Source of the DNA: Micropterix aruncella
Lineage: Eukaryota > Arthropoda > Insecta > Lepidoptera > Micropterigidae
Length of the DNA: 64,000 bases
Direction: 5' to 3'
Assembly (NCBI GenBank): GCA_944548615.1
Contig: OX155952.1
Span: 32,875,096 to 32,939,095 of the forward strand
Of this stretch, positions 13,490 to 26,697 are shown in pieces (position 1 is the first letter of the stretch; every line of letters starts with the position of its first letter). Under the pieces are notes generated by a model. It ran no database searches and had not been told where the DNA came from. It saw nothing but the letters and a program-made list of their open reading frames with translations. The position numbers and the translations under genes were made by a program.

Positions 13490-13870
13490 AAAAATAATTA
13501 TTGCATTTATAATTATTTTTATTAGGGTTTTTTTTATGAAATATTTGTCGTTTATGTACTTATCGATATAGGTGCATGTAAATTTCTGGAATGTACTTAA
13601 CCGTACCTTTATTTGACACCAAACACGATATATTTATGTTACTTTATAGACATTTGAACATTTGGATATTTAAACAACCGCTTACTTGATATTTGGACAT
13701 TTAAGGTAACCCTGTGGCACTCGGGATGACATAATGATTCTACCAATATTACACGACTTTTAAATCGGTTCAAGCGTTTAGAAGTTATGGTGGAATAAAT
13801 AAACGGAAAACATACATAGAGGAACGATGATCACATTACTCTCCTTTTTTTTGGGCAGTCGTGTAAAAAT
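13490..13870 (+). repeat. dispersed repeat family C, copy 2
   Basis: This copy shares the ordered blocks of the 2261 and 60630 copies, including GGAATGTACTTAA, TTGACACCAAACACGATATA, TTACTTGATATTTGGACA, GTTCAAGCGTTTAGAAGTTA and the end GGGCAGTCGTGTAAAAA. Non-coding. Confidence 0.75.
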
Positions 13871-14159
13871 CGTGACTACACTTAGAAAAAAACGGTTGTG
13901 TCACCCCATGACTTGCGGTAAGTAGACAAGGACTGATTTCATCTGAATATAAATTTCATTAAAAAAACTATGAGCAACCTCTCTTGTTCGGCGGATGAAC
14001 CCGGTTAGGTTTCGTTCCATCTGTTCACCCTTAACCGAGAAACGAACCGCTCCGCGCGAGGCGATAATAGCGGAAATTAAATATTATTAGTGTAGCTTGT
14101 ATAAAACATATTGCAAACCAAAATGTCACAATGTGATTTTGGTCTAACAAGGCCTGTGT
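13871..14159. other. repeat-end fragment and unassigned DNA
   Basis: An inverted copy of the GGTTGTGTCACCCCATGACTT end motif (compare 1430-1460) lies at about 13890-13930. The rest is unassigned. Confidence 0.45.
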
Positions 14160-14420
14160 ACTAAATTTCAAGTTACTAAGTATACAAAACTCTTGCCATA
14201 GCCAAATAATTCCTGCATGTCAAATTTCCGCTCAATCGAATTAACCGTTTGGGCTCTATCGTGGAGGAAACACATACACAGAGTCAGACACATAGAAGCG
14301 CGTTCACAATACTTTCGCTTCTCGTTGTTTGGTGGGCCGGGAAAGTAAAAACAACGACGTGAGGTCCCTAAAGAACGATCTTCCTGTCTGAAATAATGGC
14401 CTAACAGGACACAGTTTCGA
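14160..14420 (+). repeat. dispersed repeat family B, copy 1
   Basis: This is related to 22083-22300. Shared blocks are CTGCAT-(G)T-AAAT, CTCAAT, GGGC-CTATCGTGGAGGAA, then a CA-rich tract, AGACACA and AGC(A)GCGCGTT. It is probably an imperfect copy of a dispersed element; the minus-strand frame across it is not a gene. Confidence 0.6.
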
Positions 14421-17400
14421 ACAGATATGTATGTCAATATTGCTTAATGCTGCAAGTAGCTGTGAAAGGAATAATTATTTCGTCGATACAAATATGCTAG
14501 CTTTCAACCTTTTACCATACCCATCATTACTTTTTAGGAATGAAACGGACTTCCTACTATCTATCCCTTCATTGATTTCTTCTGAAATATCCGAGTCAAA
14601 GGCAACTTTCAGCGTTGTTCGTATTTGGGAATACCGGGAGACAGGTAAAGAAGCCAGCGACGAAGCTAACGAAATAAACCAACGAAAAGTAACATTTTTA
14701 TTTAACATATCAACGCGCCTACAAACAGATCGCTCTAAACAGAAGCTGATGTATTAAAAACTCAATCATTTCGACAGTACCGAAAAAATAGGAAACCTCA
14801 TTACAAGAAAAAGCAACCAGGACGATCTAAAAATACTAAAAGCTACTCCGGGCAGGACGAGAAAAAGGAGGACGACGGAATCTTCCCTATTGCGGAACCC
14901 CCTCCAGACTTCACGATACTCGCCACGTACAAAACAGGGCACGAAATGTTAGCTTAGACGGGCAAGGCCGACAGGTAGAGGCTACAAGAGGAGGAAAGGG
15001 GGCAAGAGGAGCAACGATCTACAAAGTTATGATAAGCTAGCATTTAAAACTCTCAAATTGTATTATTATAGAAATAGTTATTCTTACACGAACTGCCAAC
15101 TGTATCACAACTGTTTTCACAATAAGAATATTATTATACTCAGTGAAATGAAACTTATACGTAGTGAACTGACTTATTGCTACATAAACAATATCTTCCA
15201 GTCAACCAACTTAAATCGCGGCTTTCAATTCGATAGATTTCATCACGTCTAAAAGATATTACCGACTAAAGACCGCGAATCGTAGAAATAACTCATCTTG
15301 GATATTTTCTTGATATCAATATCGCTCCTCTAACGTAGTTTTCATCTGCCATAGCCTGCGTTATTTACACAAATATATTTTTCTACTTAAATAAACTTTT
15401 ATCAGATACAGACGGCTTCGCGGTCGCCGCGTCGATTGATGAATCGGCAAAGAATTCTGATCGCTATGGAGGATTTATTCGAGTTGTAAGGCAGAGTTTG
15501 AGCTCGTTTTAAATCTAGCATATCAGATTATCGACTAGCATGTCGTGAGCATGCGAATATCAGCACAAAAATAAATTATTTTCTCAAGTTTTTATAGCAG
15601 ATTCAAGTTGAAAAGGAAGGTTTCGTGGTAAGCCAACTTAGTAGTTAGTACATACTTGACAACTTAGTACGGGGACATAGTACATATTTAACCCTTAACC
15701 TATAACATCGGTCCGACAGACCCAGGGATTTTATTTTAAATATCGCATCTCCACAATAGCTCCCACCCATATCACTGGAAATCCCAATTCCTAGTACCTT
15801 TTCATCAGTTCCCGCTGTTTCGCCGGGTGGCGCGGTCGCTTTCATGTGTGCGCGTGTAAATTCGTTGTAGCAATTTTCGAAATACCTTACCGGCAGCAAA
15901 TTCGTTTTTTGTGTTGGTCCCAGATACCTTCTGATATATCCAGGTATACAGTTTTTGTTGTAATATTTTTGGATTTACTATTATCACAATGCTAGAAATC
16001 TTGTTGTGTATATTACAGAATATCTTAAAAATCTTCTTCCACATTCACATACCGAATCATAGATCAATTTGATAATAGTTGAGCTTGATAGGGCTATTTA
16101 TACATGTGTACATAAGTATCGTGAATGAAAACAGCACCTCTTTAAAGGCATGAATACTTTGGAATGGAGTTTAATAAACCAAGACCTCCTACTTCACGAT
16201 CACCGTGTCACAACATCATGAAATATATGTGGAATCCCGTTTGAAGAAAATGTGTAAAAATTATCTAATTTAAATATAGTATATTCTTCATACTTTGTAG
16301 TTCATACTTTGTAATAAGACACCACTTTATTTTCACTTTGTACAATTTCAATATTACAGTATAAGAGTGTACTTAAATGTTACCTTTAAATTCCACTTTA
16401 ATATGACTACTAATTGTAATGAAACGCATGCAATTTCCGATGTCATTGTTTTCTTTTAGCTGATATAAAACAGTAGAGTTAGGATTCGTAAAAACCTCGT
16501 CTTATATAATATGAAGTTCGGACATATTCCAATCGTTAACCCGGAAAAGTAAAAGTACCTCTAAAAAGTAAGGTGGTAAAGGTTTTACATTCCTATAATA
16601 AAACGAATATAAAACAAAATGAGGGTACTCCTTGAATGAACACTAGCAACTAGTTACTGTACAGATTCTGTAGTTTTGTCGAATAGGTTTTCTTTGTCGT
16701 ACTTTGCAGTATCCAACACAATATATCAATGCAGTAGCAGAGTATAAGGTAACGTATAATCCTTAGATATTTGTACGCCATCAAAATGAAATACACGATC
16801 AATCGAAAATTTATCAGACATATCAAACTCTATATTGGCCTATAGAATCACACTCTACGAGCGATCTTTGTCAACTACCTCTCAAACTATTTTGTGATGG
16901 ATTAACATGGCTGTCGTGGATCGACACAACGCAGAAGTCGGGCGGACACCCAACTCAGAAAATAACGAGTAAAATGTTGCTTAATCTCCATTATCACATG
17001 AATGCTGCGTTAGCGGTCGCAACCCGATAATAAACATTAAAAAATAGTGCCATCTACCTCAAGAAACATTCTATCACGCAATATTTAAAACTGCTATATG
17101 TAACAAATTCACACAATGTGAACACAAATATTAACCGCCCTACCTATACGAACGTACGTGATACGTCCGTTATATTATCGTTCTAGTACAAAAACAAACA
17201 AAAAAAAACCAAAACCCAAAACCCACAAAGCGTGGTAGGATTCTCACAGAAATTGCTACACGTTTTGCGAAGAAGACCATTCCCACACTTATAATAATAA
17301 AAAAAAAACCACAAACCTGTGTAGATACGGTGTTTATTCCAGGTCAGAAGGCTCTTTGCATGCCGAAATAACAATTACGCTCGTTCCGACACGCAGCCGA

Positions 17401-18294
17401 AAAAATCCAAAACAAGTTCACAATGATGCAATTATGTATGTTGATTTGTTTCCAAAAATTGATAGCTATGTTTCAAAATATGTGTGACAGCATTTATATA
17501 TTTAAACGAGGTTATTTCATATTTATCGAGGATGCAAAGTGTCGAAGAAAGAGACGAGGAAATCAGACTATATAGCACGCAGATCGAAATCGAAATGATA
17601 TTCTTTCTAGATGATCCGATATTGATACAAAGTAATCCGTTAAGTTGGCAATGAACCACTTTTACATACTTTTTATCTGTTCCGTATCCTTAATAGAGCT
17701 TTGTCCTTGGGCCAAACTGAATTTTACGATGTATTTTTTATTACAAATGAGGCCTAATCCGAGTTATGGGTGACCCAAGCCAAAAACATATTTCTCCTTA
17801 ATGTACATAGTGACGGAGTAAACGAGTGCCGCATTCCTATGGGCGATTTTGTAATTATACAAGAAAATGGTTTGTTTATAATTATTTTAATTTATTTCCA
17901 AAAAGACATGTTTTTGAATATTAGGAGATTTTTTTTATATAGGATGTTTTTTATATAAAACTTGAGTTAATCATACAACCTTTTTGTTTTATTTCTTTGA
18001 AGCTGAAGCTAGAAAAACTAAGTTGAAAATCATCTACTATTTTAGTAGATGATTATCAACACAGTTTTTCTGTAAACTACTCTGCTATATAAATAATCTC
18101 CTAATGTTCGAAATATGTTATTTCAGGAAGAAGACGAAATCAAAACATAAAAAACATTTTTCATATTTATTGCAATGCGTGTCTAGTGCAACCCTAGTCA
18201 CCCTGTATAGGATTGTCATTAAAGAAATCTCAGTTGTTAGTGATGTTTAAAGTGGGTCCTCAAACATTTTTTATATATTTATAAAAGTCACAGG
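14421..18294. other. AT-rich intronic DNA
   Basis: Frames up to about 108 codons exist but show no domains. A small hairpin (ATCATCTACTA/TAGTAGATGAT) lies at about 18030-18053. No exon signals with cysteine-rich coding were found. Confidence 0.45.
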
Positions 18295-18610
18295 ATTATA
18301 AATAAGATAGAAAACTAATTTACCCCCGACGTTTCAGTGACGTTGCAGCCGCCGTTGTCCAGGGTAGACTGAAGAGCTGTCAATCTGTTGTTTTGCGGGT
18401 AGGCCACGTACCGCTGCCGCCACTGCGTAGGTTATAACGGTGGTGGGGGGCCGGGCTCGGAGCGCGCGAATTTTGAAAATCCGTCTTGCACACAACACTC
18501 ACGGTATCCTGTCTTACGTCCTTGCATTCGGCGTTCATTCACGCGGTAAATTCTTTTTTCCTATTTATAATGTCAAACATCCGCGATAGTCTTCGATTTT
18601 ATAAGTCACA
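18295..18610 (+). repeat. Penelope-associated terminal-inverted repeat, copy 1
   Basis: It starts TATAAATAAGATA and has ATTTACCCCCGACGTTTCAG, then GCAGCCGCCGTTGTCCAGGG, then GGTTATAACGGTGGTG. It ends ACGCGGTAAATTC, CCTATTTATAATGTCAAAC and GCGATAGTCTTCGATTTTAT. Its two ends are mutually inverted. Same family as 25905-26083 and 52024-52670; the internal block also abuts the GIY-YIG fragment at 6536. Confidence 0.75.
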
Positions 18611-19139
18611 GGATTTTTTAAAAGTTTTAGCAAGTAATCTTAATTGTGTCATGTTTGAACCCTTAGTAATTATAAATCTTTTCATAATTTCTATAATTTA
18701 CGATTTGAAATATTTTTGAAGTGCAATCAAACTTAATTGGATAAATTCGATTGGAAACTTTTGGCAAAGAGCCTGCGACCGGGGAGAAGTCTAAGATAAT
18801 CCGATTTCCGAACCAATTAAAGATTCCCTCTCACGTTTGCGTTCAAATCTTAATTAAGCACTCTCTGCGAAGTCGACAGAATATTATCTCACAGCTGCAA
18901 TAAGGCGTCTTTCTCTTCGCGCAAGTTTGAAAATCGAAAAATGATAGTCTATTAAATCGGATTATATGTTTAGAGAGATTATCCAAGTGATTTGGCCATG
19001 CAGTAGTCGACTCCCGTGGGTGTACGGGGATTTAAGCACACACATAGACTTTTAGAAATATTGGTTTTAGGGTGCCTGTTTTAGACAGGACAGGTGTCTA
19101 TAATTATTATCCCCTGAATGGTTCTGAATATATATTAAA
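18611..19139. other. unassigned intronic DNA
   Basis: AT-rich, with no gene or defined repeat. Confidence 0.45.
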
Positions 19140-19385
19140 AGCATGAATAATCAATTAAAGCTAGTTATCGCATATTAATATTCGTCAGTTGCTAGTATAT
19201 TGATATAGATATAAAACTAATCAAACAGAAATATTCATTTAACAGTAGCGTTGACTAAAGTTGGCTTTACACGGCAGACAAAAAAAAACAGAACTGATTC
19301 CATGTCTATGGGTATTCATATAAAATAAATAAATATTATAAAAATATTAATAGTCATCATAGACACCCCATACAAAAATAATCAC
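19140..19385 (-). repeat. dispersed repeat family E, inverted copy
   Basis: Reverse-complement counterpart of 10390-10640, with the CATGAAT(A/T)ATCAATTA and TTTACACGGCAGAC blocks. Confidence 0.75.
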
Positions 19386-22082
19386 ACAATAGATAGTATC
19401 AAAACAAAATTGGAATAAAAACAACTTATGTAGATAATCAGGTATGTTACGTAAACCATTGTAATCTACATATATATTAAATTCATACTATTATCATTTT
19501 TATTGTTGTTGTTGACAAAATATCATGTTTTTTGTGTTTTTTTAATAACATTAAACAATAAAACGATAGTGATGTAGCAGAAAGATACATATTAGTTAAG
19601 TTTCATTACATATTCGTTAAGTTACATTAAGTTTTGATCGATAGTGAAAGTTGCTGAAGTAAAAGTCCTAGGTCTGAGTAGATTAATATTTATTCGCGTA
19701 ATTACTTTGGTGCGGACCGCAGTACAATTGTAGAGCGCGTGCACTCGTTTTGGCGTGTTTGTGACGCTACTGACTCGCTGAGCCCAGAGCGTTGGACTCA
19801 GGAGTGTTAAGGGAAGAGCGGTGAAGTGTGTGGGGGCATGCCGGTGAAGTGGCGTGTGTTTGTTTATCAACTGCATAAATAAAATCGTCTCAGTGCTGCA
19901 TGCCGCTACAGACTCTTGCGGTAGACTCACGAAAAAAGCCTCCGGCCCCCGTGTGAATGTGGATATTTTACACAGGAGGTGTTAAACAAAACCACTATGA
20001 TGGTTATAAAAAAAGAAATAAAAGACCTGCTTCGGTCCCCCTAAAAATATGTATTAAAGTGCCAGCCTCATTTTGGTCCGAATTTAAACGCCAAAGAATA
20101 CTCAAACGTCCATTTCGCTGCTTAATCGACTGCAATAATTCACGCCTGTGCATTTGCGGCTATGACGTGAGGCTCGTTCGTCACTCCTTCTAGAGATATA
20201 TAATGAATACTGGATAGAGCTTACTGGAAAACATGTTGAATAGCTATGCCATAACTATTATCTTTCTAATATACACAAACGATAATATAACATACCAAAA
20301 GAAGATACTTTAATTTTAGGTAAACTATGCTTCTTTTCCGCTTTAATGCGTGTATTTTATTGTCTTATACACCATTAACTGACTTAATAATATTTATATT
20401 GAAGAGCAATGAAAACGCCTGTACCTACAACATATTGTAAGCGCCATAAAATTAATAAATGTATGCTTACGTTTTAATTGCAAGCAACAATTCTGCTTAT
20501 TTTTCAGTTACTTATTTTTCCTATAATAATAAGTTTTATCACCTCTTACAAAATATCACTTGCAATATTAAAGTTCAATATAATTATTGTGGCTATATTT
20601 CAAACACTAATTAGATATTTTAAATTGCCACATTTAAAATAAATAAAATATCGCTTCTCTTTCTATTTATTGTAGCTTTATAGAGGTGATATACTCAAAA
20701 AGTTCTTTTTAATCTAAATTAATAGTAACATTTTAAAATCTCCTATGATTAGGTAAAATTCTCCCATGATTGTGTAAAATCCCAGATCGGATTGAATTAG
20801 CATGCACATATAAGCACTCACAAACACATTCGCACTACAGATACAAACACCCACACACACATACATACATGCACACACACATACAAACACACACACACGC
20901 ACACATACACGCTCTCCATCACACAAACACAGACCAACACCCATACACTCGCACATAGCGATTTTAACTGTTAGTTTTAAATTCTTTTTGGTTTTCTTTG
21001 TATTGTATTGTTTAGCATATTTTGTAATCCTTACATAGCAAATAATTTAAAACATCATTGGCTTTACTACTGTTATAAAATATGCTTATATGTTATTTTT
21101 TTACGCTGTATGTTTTTAACAAAAATAAATAAATAAATAAAATCCTCTGTTCTAAGAGGGGTGCACTAAAACGGATAAACCGCGTTAGTATTCGATTTCA
21201 GTATTTCACTTAACCCAATTAATGAATATTGTACAGCAATGGGTATTGTCAGCTTGCGAGCGCGGAAAAGGTGATATGCACGTCGATTATACATATGTTG
21301 TTGGTCCATTTTAGTTGATATGGTCACAGGAATAAAGTGTTGTATTTTCCGATACATTTTATAGATCCATTACAATGAACAATACTAAATTGCCGGAGCT
21401 TAGGCGTCTCGTGGCGCGTAGTAACGAGCGACGATGATAGAGACGTAGAAGTAAAACAGAAGAGAGAAATGGCAGCAATGGGAGGATCATTGCATGATCT
21501 ACGGGCGTCGCGGCGCTGGTATACAAACACCCACAATTTACATTACAGTAAGGTTATCTTACCGAACTACCAACTGCATCACTATTTCACTACAATACAG
21601 TATACTTATACAAATCCAAATCGTTATTGACGTTACGTTGGATTTCTTTAAGAAAGACGTCATCGATGAAATACCACGAAAATAAAAAAATAGTTGTATC
21701 AACCCAAGATTGGCAAGCAAAAATAAGCACTCCCCCCCCCCCCCCCATCACCCGCCCGCGCGCTAACGCCTTTTCCTCCTCCAAACCCCACCACCTCCTC
21801 CTATCCCCACCCAATACTCCCCTAACCAACCTCGCTCCATAACCCACCCCATATAGTGATTGTGTCAAGAAGTGATTACGATCGCATTCGGAGTATTTTT
21901 GTAGTATTTCCGTGGTATTAAAATGGCTATTTTCCAATATGATGTAGTATGTTCTTAAATACAGCAAATTTTTTACGATAAAATGCCGCTTGTATAAGAG
22001 ATATTCCAACTCAAATTTCACATGTGGTTTCGACCCAACGACGCTCCGTGTACCGAATTTCAAGTCTCAAAGTCCAATATTT
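19386..22082. other. intronic DNA with simple repeats
   Basis: A degenerate (CA)n/(ACAC) tract occurs at about 20820-20955 and a C-rich run at 21731-21746, with CT/CA-rich pyrimidine sequence to about 21850. The overlapping minus-strand frame of about 157 codons is low in complexity opposite this tract and is not convincing as a gene. Confidence 0.5.
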
Positions 22083-22211
22083 TGAGATTGAATTTTAACC
22101 ACAACTTTTACACTCTTGTCATGACTAAATGATGCCTGCATACCAAATATCAGCTCAATGGGTTGAAGCATATGGGCACTATCGTGGAGGAATACACACA
22201 CCAACACACAC

Positions 22212-22249
<38 letters not shown>

Positions 22250-22300
22250 ACAGCAGCGCGTTAACGTTACATTCCCTCTTCCGTGAAAGTAAAATGACTA
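22083..22300 (+). repeat. dispersed repeat family B, copy 2, with (CA)n
   Basis: Related to 14160-14420 as described there. The CA tract at 22190-22250 is longer here, followed by AGCAGCGCGTTAACGTTACA. Confidence 0.65.
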
Positions 22301-22799
22301 ATAATCCAATAAAAAGAATATATACAAATATAATGAGTGCCATCCAGTCTTTTTGATATATCCCTATCACTTTCGGAATATTTGGCAGATTCGTTAGCAG
22401 TGACATGCGCGACGGCCAGTTAGAGATTATTTATCACCGGTCGAGTCCAGGACCAAGCAGCCAATTGAATTCTGATTAATAGTCGGTGCATGCTTTTGAC
22501 AAGCTCCAACGACGAGTAATCATTCACGGTGCGGGGGGGGCTCAAACGGAGCGGCCCTCAAGAGCCCTACAGGCCTAACAGGCCTGCAGCCCTCGCATAG
22601 CAGAGCTTATCCGGGCCTAATTACACACATCCATGCCATAAGTTCACAGAAGAGGGCTAATATTGAACTTCCCACAACTTTGCCAACTTATTCGCCTGGC
22701 AACTTTATTAATTCCTCCACAATTTCCTTCTCGAATACTTACTCTCGGGGTTAATGACATATATATTATTGATAGCGCCTACATAACGAGGCACGTTCA

Positions 22800-23670
22800 T
22801 ATACAGGATGAGTTTTTAATTAGTGACATCCTTGTAGTGAGAAAAACACGGATTTACATATTGTATGTGAAAATGTTTTTTCTTTTATTTTAATTATTCG
22901 ACAATTTTCCAATTTTTGTTTTTAATAGTTATTCTGCTATTCGGGTCGGAGACAAATACTACAAATCAAAAATCATGAAAATCGGTCCAGCCGTCCTCTA
23001 GTTATAAGTGTTGGAACAAACCCAACTTTGTTTTTTATATATTACTAGATGACCCGGTGAACTTCGTACCACCTAAAATTGATTTGATTGTAACTCTTCA
23101 TAAGCGTTTATTAATCCTAATCAACCTTCCAAATCCAATTCATTGAAATCTATAAATTGGCCGAATAATGTATGGTTTGAGTTTCGTTTGGTGATTAAAT
23201 GAAAGTCGTTTGTAATTAAAAGAAAACCAATGTATTTAATTTACATGATGAAATATAAATGCTTTTTTGACTTTTCCGACTTTTTCGACTTTTTCGACTT
23301 TTTTGACTTTTTCAACTTTTTTGACTTATTGACTCTTTCGACTTTTCCGACTTTTTCGACTTTTTGACTTTTCGACTTCGAAATTTTAATAATCGCACGA
23401 AATAAATAACAGTTAGCGCAGCTGTCAAACAATACGATCGCCGCGATAGCCATCTAGAAAGTGGCCAATGTTCCAAAAATGACCAATTCCGATTTTTTCG
23501 ATTTTCAGTTATTTCTTTGAGTTTTTTATAAATATTTTTTTTTTGTAAACCACCCCTGAATCAAGCCAAACAAAATAAAAGAAAAATAATTAAAATCGGT
23601 CGAGTCATTTCCGAGATCCTGCGGGACTAACGCACGGCGATTCATTTTTATATATAAGAAGATAGAGAGA
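22800..23670 (+). repeat. dispersed TE-like repeat with internal CTTTTTCGA array
   Basis: The GATGACCCGGTGAACTTCGT block at about 23050 and the end block AAATCGGTCGAGTCATTTCC ... ATATATAAGAAGATA at about 23595-23665 are typical of widespread lepidopteran repeats (recognition from general experience). Between them, 23263-23390 is a tandem array of roughly 9-11 bp units, CTTTTTCGA or CTTTTTTGA. The Lys/Ser-rich minus-strand frame across it is a by-product. Confidence 0.6.
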
Positions 23671-23843
23671 TGAAATTGGCGTTCTCTCGAACTGGCCAAT
23701 TTGATCTCAAATATGTGGCGTTTGGTTAGGAATTCCAAATTCAAATTTATTTGAAATTTCTGCTTGTTATTTGTGTTTCGAATTTAGTGGTTCATTTATA
23801 TTTACGCCATTTGATTTTTCTTTGACATCGTTTTGTTCACAAT

Positions 23844-25130
23844 ATGGTAAACTTAAAATATCGCGTCATTTACAAATACAAGTTCCACCGTGGCTCCAGC
23901 GCTGCAGGAACAGCTCGAAGGATGGTGTGTATGGGAAAGGTACTGTAAAAGAAAGCACGGTTCGTTTTTGGTTCCAACGTTTTCCATCTGGAAATTTTGA
24001 CCTACAGAACAAACCCCATGGGCGGCCGGAGACCCAAATTGACAATGAATAATTAACAAAAGTGATCGTGAAAGCGGATCCATCGCTAACCACGTCAGAG
24101 TTAGCGGCAGGCTTCGGTGTGAGTGATAAAATAATTTTATTTCACTTGAAACAAATTGGAAAAGTGAAGCAGCTCGAAAAATTGGTACCGCATGAAATGA
24201 GTAAAACACACCAGCAAACACGCGTCGAGTGCTGCGTTACATTACTCAACCGACACGATAACAAGGGAATTTTACATCGTATTGTTACTTGTGATGAAAA
24301 ATGGATCCTGTACAATAATCGGAAATGCTCATCATAATGGTTGAACCCAGGAGAACCGTCCAAATCCTGTCCCAAGCGAAAGTTGACTCGGAAAAGGGCA
24401 CTGGTGAGTGTCTGGTGGACCAGAGCTGGTGTCATCTACTACAATGTGGCCAGACGATTACGCCAGATCTGTATTGTCAACAATCGTAAGCCACGATGGA
24501 AAAGCTAGCCGTTAACCCCTCAAATGAATGGCGATTAGCTCGGGTTGCCTACGGCAAAATGTATATAAATTTATATTTACATTTACATTTACATTTACAT
24601 AGAGCGGGGTTTACTATAGAGCTATAGCATTACTATAGAGCGGATTACTATAAAGCGGCGCACATTTACATTTATATTTACATTTATATAAATTTATATA
24701 CATTTTGTATACATTTTGCCAAGACATCCCTTAAGGGACGCCTCACATTTGAGGGGTTAAATAACCGAGACTGGTCAATTGCTCTAGCCCACTGCTGCTT
24801 CAGGACAACGCTAGGCCACTGCATAAAAGACGTTTGCTAAATTAGGGGAGCTGCGATTACAACGTCTCCAACATCCACCATACTCCCCGGACCTTGCTCC
24901 AGCAGATTATCACTTTTTTCGAAATTTGGACAATTTCTTACAAGGACAAAATCTATTCCGATGAGGCAGTCCAAACCTGGAGATTTTATTAATTCTCGCT
25001 CCCACATTTTTTCAGCAAAGGAATCAATGAAGTACCCATAAAATATCAAAAGTGCATAGATAATAATGGTACAATACATACTTTGATTGATTAAATAATT
25101 AATTTGTTTTACTTTTTTCATATAAAACGC
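23844..25130 (+). pseudogene. mariner transposase pseudogene (DD34D), interrupted by a MITE
   Basis: The start at 23844 gives KYKFHRGSSAAGTARRM. After a frameshift near 23930 follow GKGTVKESTVRFWFQRF, TSELAAGFGVSDK and the first catalytic Asp in TCDEKW. Then come WLNPGEPSKSCPKRKLT and SVWWTRAGV. In-frame stops lie at 24050-24052 and 24335-24337. The frame is split at 24512-24760 by a TTAA-flanked MITE. It then resumes with LQDNARP (second Asp) and, in another frame, PPYSPDLAPADYHFFRNLDN (third Asp). All three catalytic Asps of a DD34D mariner are recognisable, but frameshifts and stops make it inactive. Element ends (TIRs) were not located. Confidence 0.93.
24516..24756 (+). mobile_element. 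TTAA-type (piggyBac-like) MITE, copy 1
   Basis: A 241-bp non-coding element with inverted ends CCCCTCAAATG, flanked on both sides by TTAA (24512-24515 and 24757-24760). TTAA duplication is the hallmark of piggyBac-superfamily insertion. Removing it with one TTAA rejoins flanking mariner sequence. Inside are TATATTTACATTTACATTT-like tracts and CTATAGAGC repeats. The same element occurs in the opposite orientation at 55889-56117. Confidence 0.9.
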
Positions 25131-25904
25131 TTTTCATATTTAAGGACCTAATACTTTTTTTATTTTTAATTTCCCAGCCTTGTTTTGAGTTTTTGTGACA
25201 CGCTTTAAGCTCAGGATAAGATGTTACGCATACACTCTTGTTCAAAACTATATTTCGTTTACTCGCATCGGATAAATAGTCTCTGCAGATATGATCCTGT
25301 TTTTATGGGCACGTTTTCTATCAGGAAATACAAAAATCGTGCGTTTACTTTGTGCGTGCGCAGTTCACGACATCCGGCCACCACGAATACCGGAATACAC
25401 AAACATTCATCCTTCCTCTGAGATGGTAGTGCTATGTTAATTTCATCCAAGTCACTCATTAAGCACCATTGCCTCCTTACATCCGGCAATTAATTTGATT
25501 TCATTTATTTTATAAATTTCTGTAATCTACAGTAAAATGAACATGTTTAATTAAAATGTCATAGACAAAACTCCACTAGTAAACTGATAACACGGTATAC
25601 CAAAAACTGTTGCCAGTGATACAATTTTAATGTCACCTAACTAGGCTATATTCTGTTCTAAAGCGGACTTTTAAATCGTTATATTATGCTGAACTTATAT
25701 AAAAAATTAGTAAAGAAAAGAACATAATAAATTTGAAAAATGTATGCAGCAATAGTTATTACAAGGTTCGCCGGCAGATTTTACACTTAAAACTAAGCTT
25801 GCGCCTGGAGGAGGGAAGCAGGCTGTCATTTAGCGGTTATTTAGTCGCCATGAGTCAATGGATAGAAGCGCACCGTGCTTTTGTGGTTTAGGCGTATTTT
25901 GCGA
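25131..25904. other. unassigned intronic DNA
   Basis: No exon or repeat could be assigned. Confidence 0.45.
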
Positions 25905-26083
25905 ACAATAATTCAATCGAATCGAAAACTATCGCGGTTGTTTGACATTATAAATAGGATAAAAACGATTTTACAGCGTGAAGTTTGTAACACCCGATAA
26001 CGGCGGTTGCAACATCGCCGAAACTGGGGTTTTACAAACTTTACGCGGTAAATTCGTTTTTATCTTATTTATAATATGACAAT
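25905..26083 (-). repeat. Penelope-associated terminal-inverted repeat, minimal foldback copy
   Basis: GACATTATAAATAGGATAAA ... GTGAAGTTTGTAACACC on the left is inverted against ACAAACTTTACGCGGTAAAT ... TTATTTATAATATGAC on the right, with only a short centre (GGCGGTTGCAACATCGCCG). The outer block ACTATCGCGGTTGTTTGAC at about 25928 matches, inverted, the sequence after the other copies' ends. It is a collapsed version of the 18295 and 52024 copies. Confidence 0.75.
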
Positions 26084-26466
26084 TAATGTAGCGATGTATC
26101 GTTTTATTAATGCTTATTAGCTGAACAATCAAAGTGAAACTGAAAACATAGAAATTATTATTGATTTTGATTTTAAAGTCAAGATGTTCACGTCAAAAAT
26201 CAGATTTCTGCTGACCTAATTACACGACCTTACGACTATCAGAAGCCGTTCATTTTCAACCACAGAAACGGTATTTTCTGGGAATAACCCCGATAAATTA
26301 ATTTTGTCAATAAAAATGTGCGGCTTCCAAACATCGCAAGTAGACGAAATTGGGTTCGCAGAAAGCTTTTATTAATAAATAACAAATACTGTAACTCAAC
26401 TTGTTTTACACGTATCGAAAAACATTGCGAGCAATACTAAATACTACACTTTTTCCTCTTTCTCAG
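26084..26466. other. end of 21.3 kb agrin intron
   Basis: AT-rich, ending in the polypyrimidine acceptor TTTTTCCTCTTTCTCAG before the FS2 exon. Confidence 0.5.
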
Positions 26467-26697
26467 AAATAACTGATCCGTGCATGGACAAGAAATGCCC
26501 ATTAGGAGCGACCTGTGCGTCGAGCGCTGATGGCCTGACGTCGCACTGCATCTGCCCGACATCTTGCCCAGATGAAAGCAACAGAAAGAGGCCAGTCTGC
26601 GGATCAGACGGACGGGAATATCCCTCGTTTTGCGAGCTTGAAAAAGCCGGATGTGAAACGGAACTCAATATCTCGGTTAAATATCTAGGAAAATGCG
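26467..26697 (+). CDS. AGRN: agrin exon: follistatin/Kazal domain FS2
   Basis: A 231-nt exon, phase 1-1, bounded by TTTCTCAG and G|GTAAGT. It encodes a complete ten-cysteine module: DPCMDKKCPLGATC, CICPTSCP, then the Kazal part RPVCGSDGREYPSFC, AGC and a closing KYLGKC. The VCGSDG motif is intact. It carries a potential N-glycosylation site (NIS) in the last strand, in the same position as NLT in FS5 and NIT in FS6. It splices in frame to FS1 upstream across 21.3 kb and to FS3 downstream across 15.5 kb. Other FS exons hidden in those introns cannot be excluded, but none was seen. Confidence 0.94.

Noticed and set aside
21590..22063. 157-codon minus-strand frame
   Set aside because: Opposite a C-rich low-complexity tract, with no domain or splice support.
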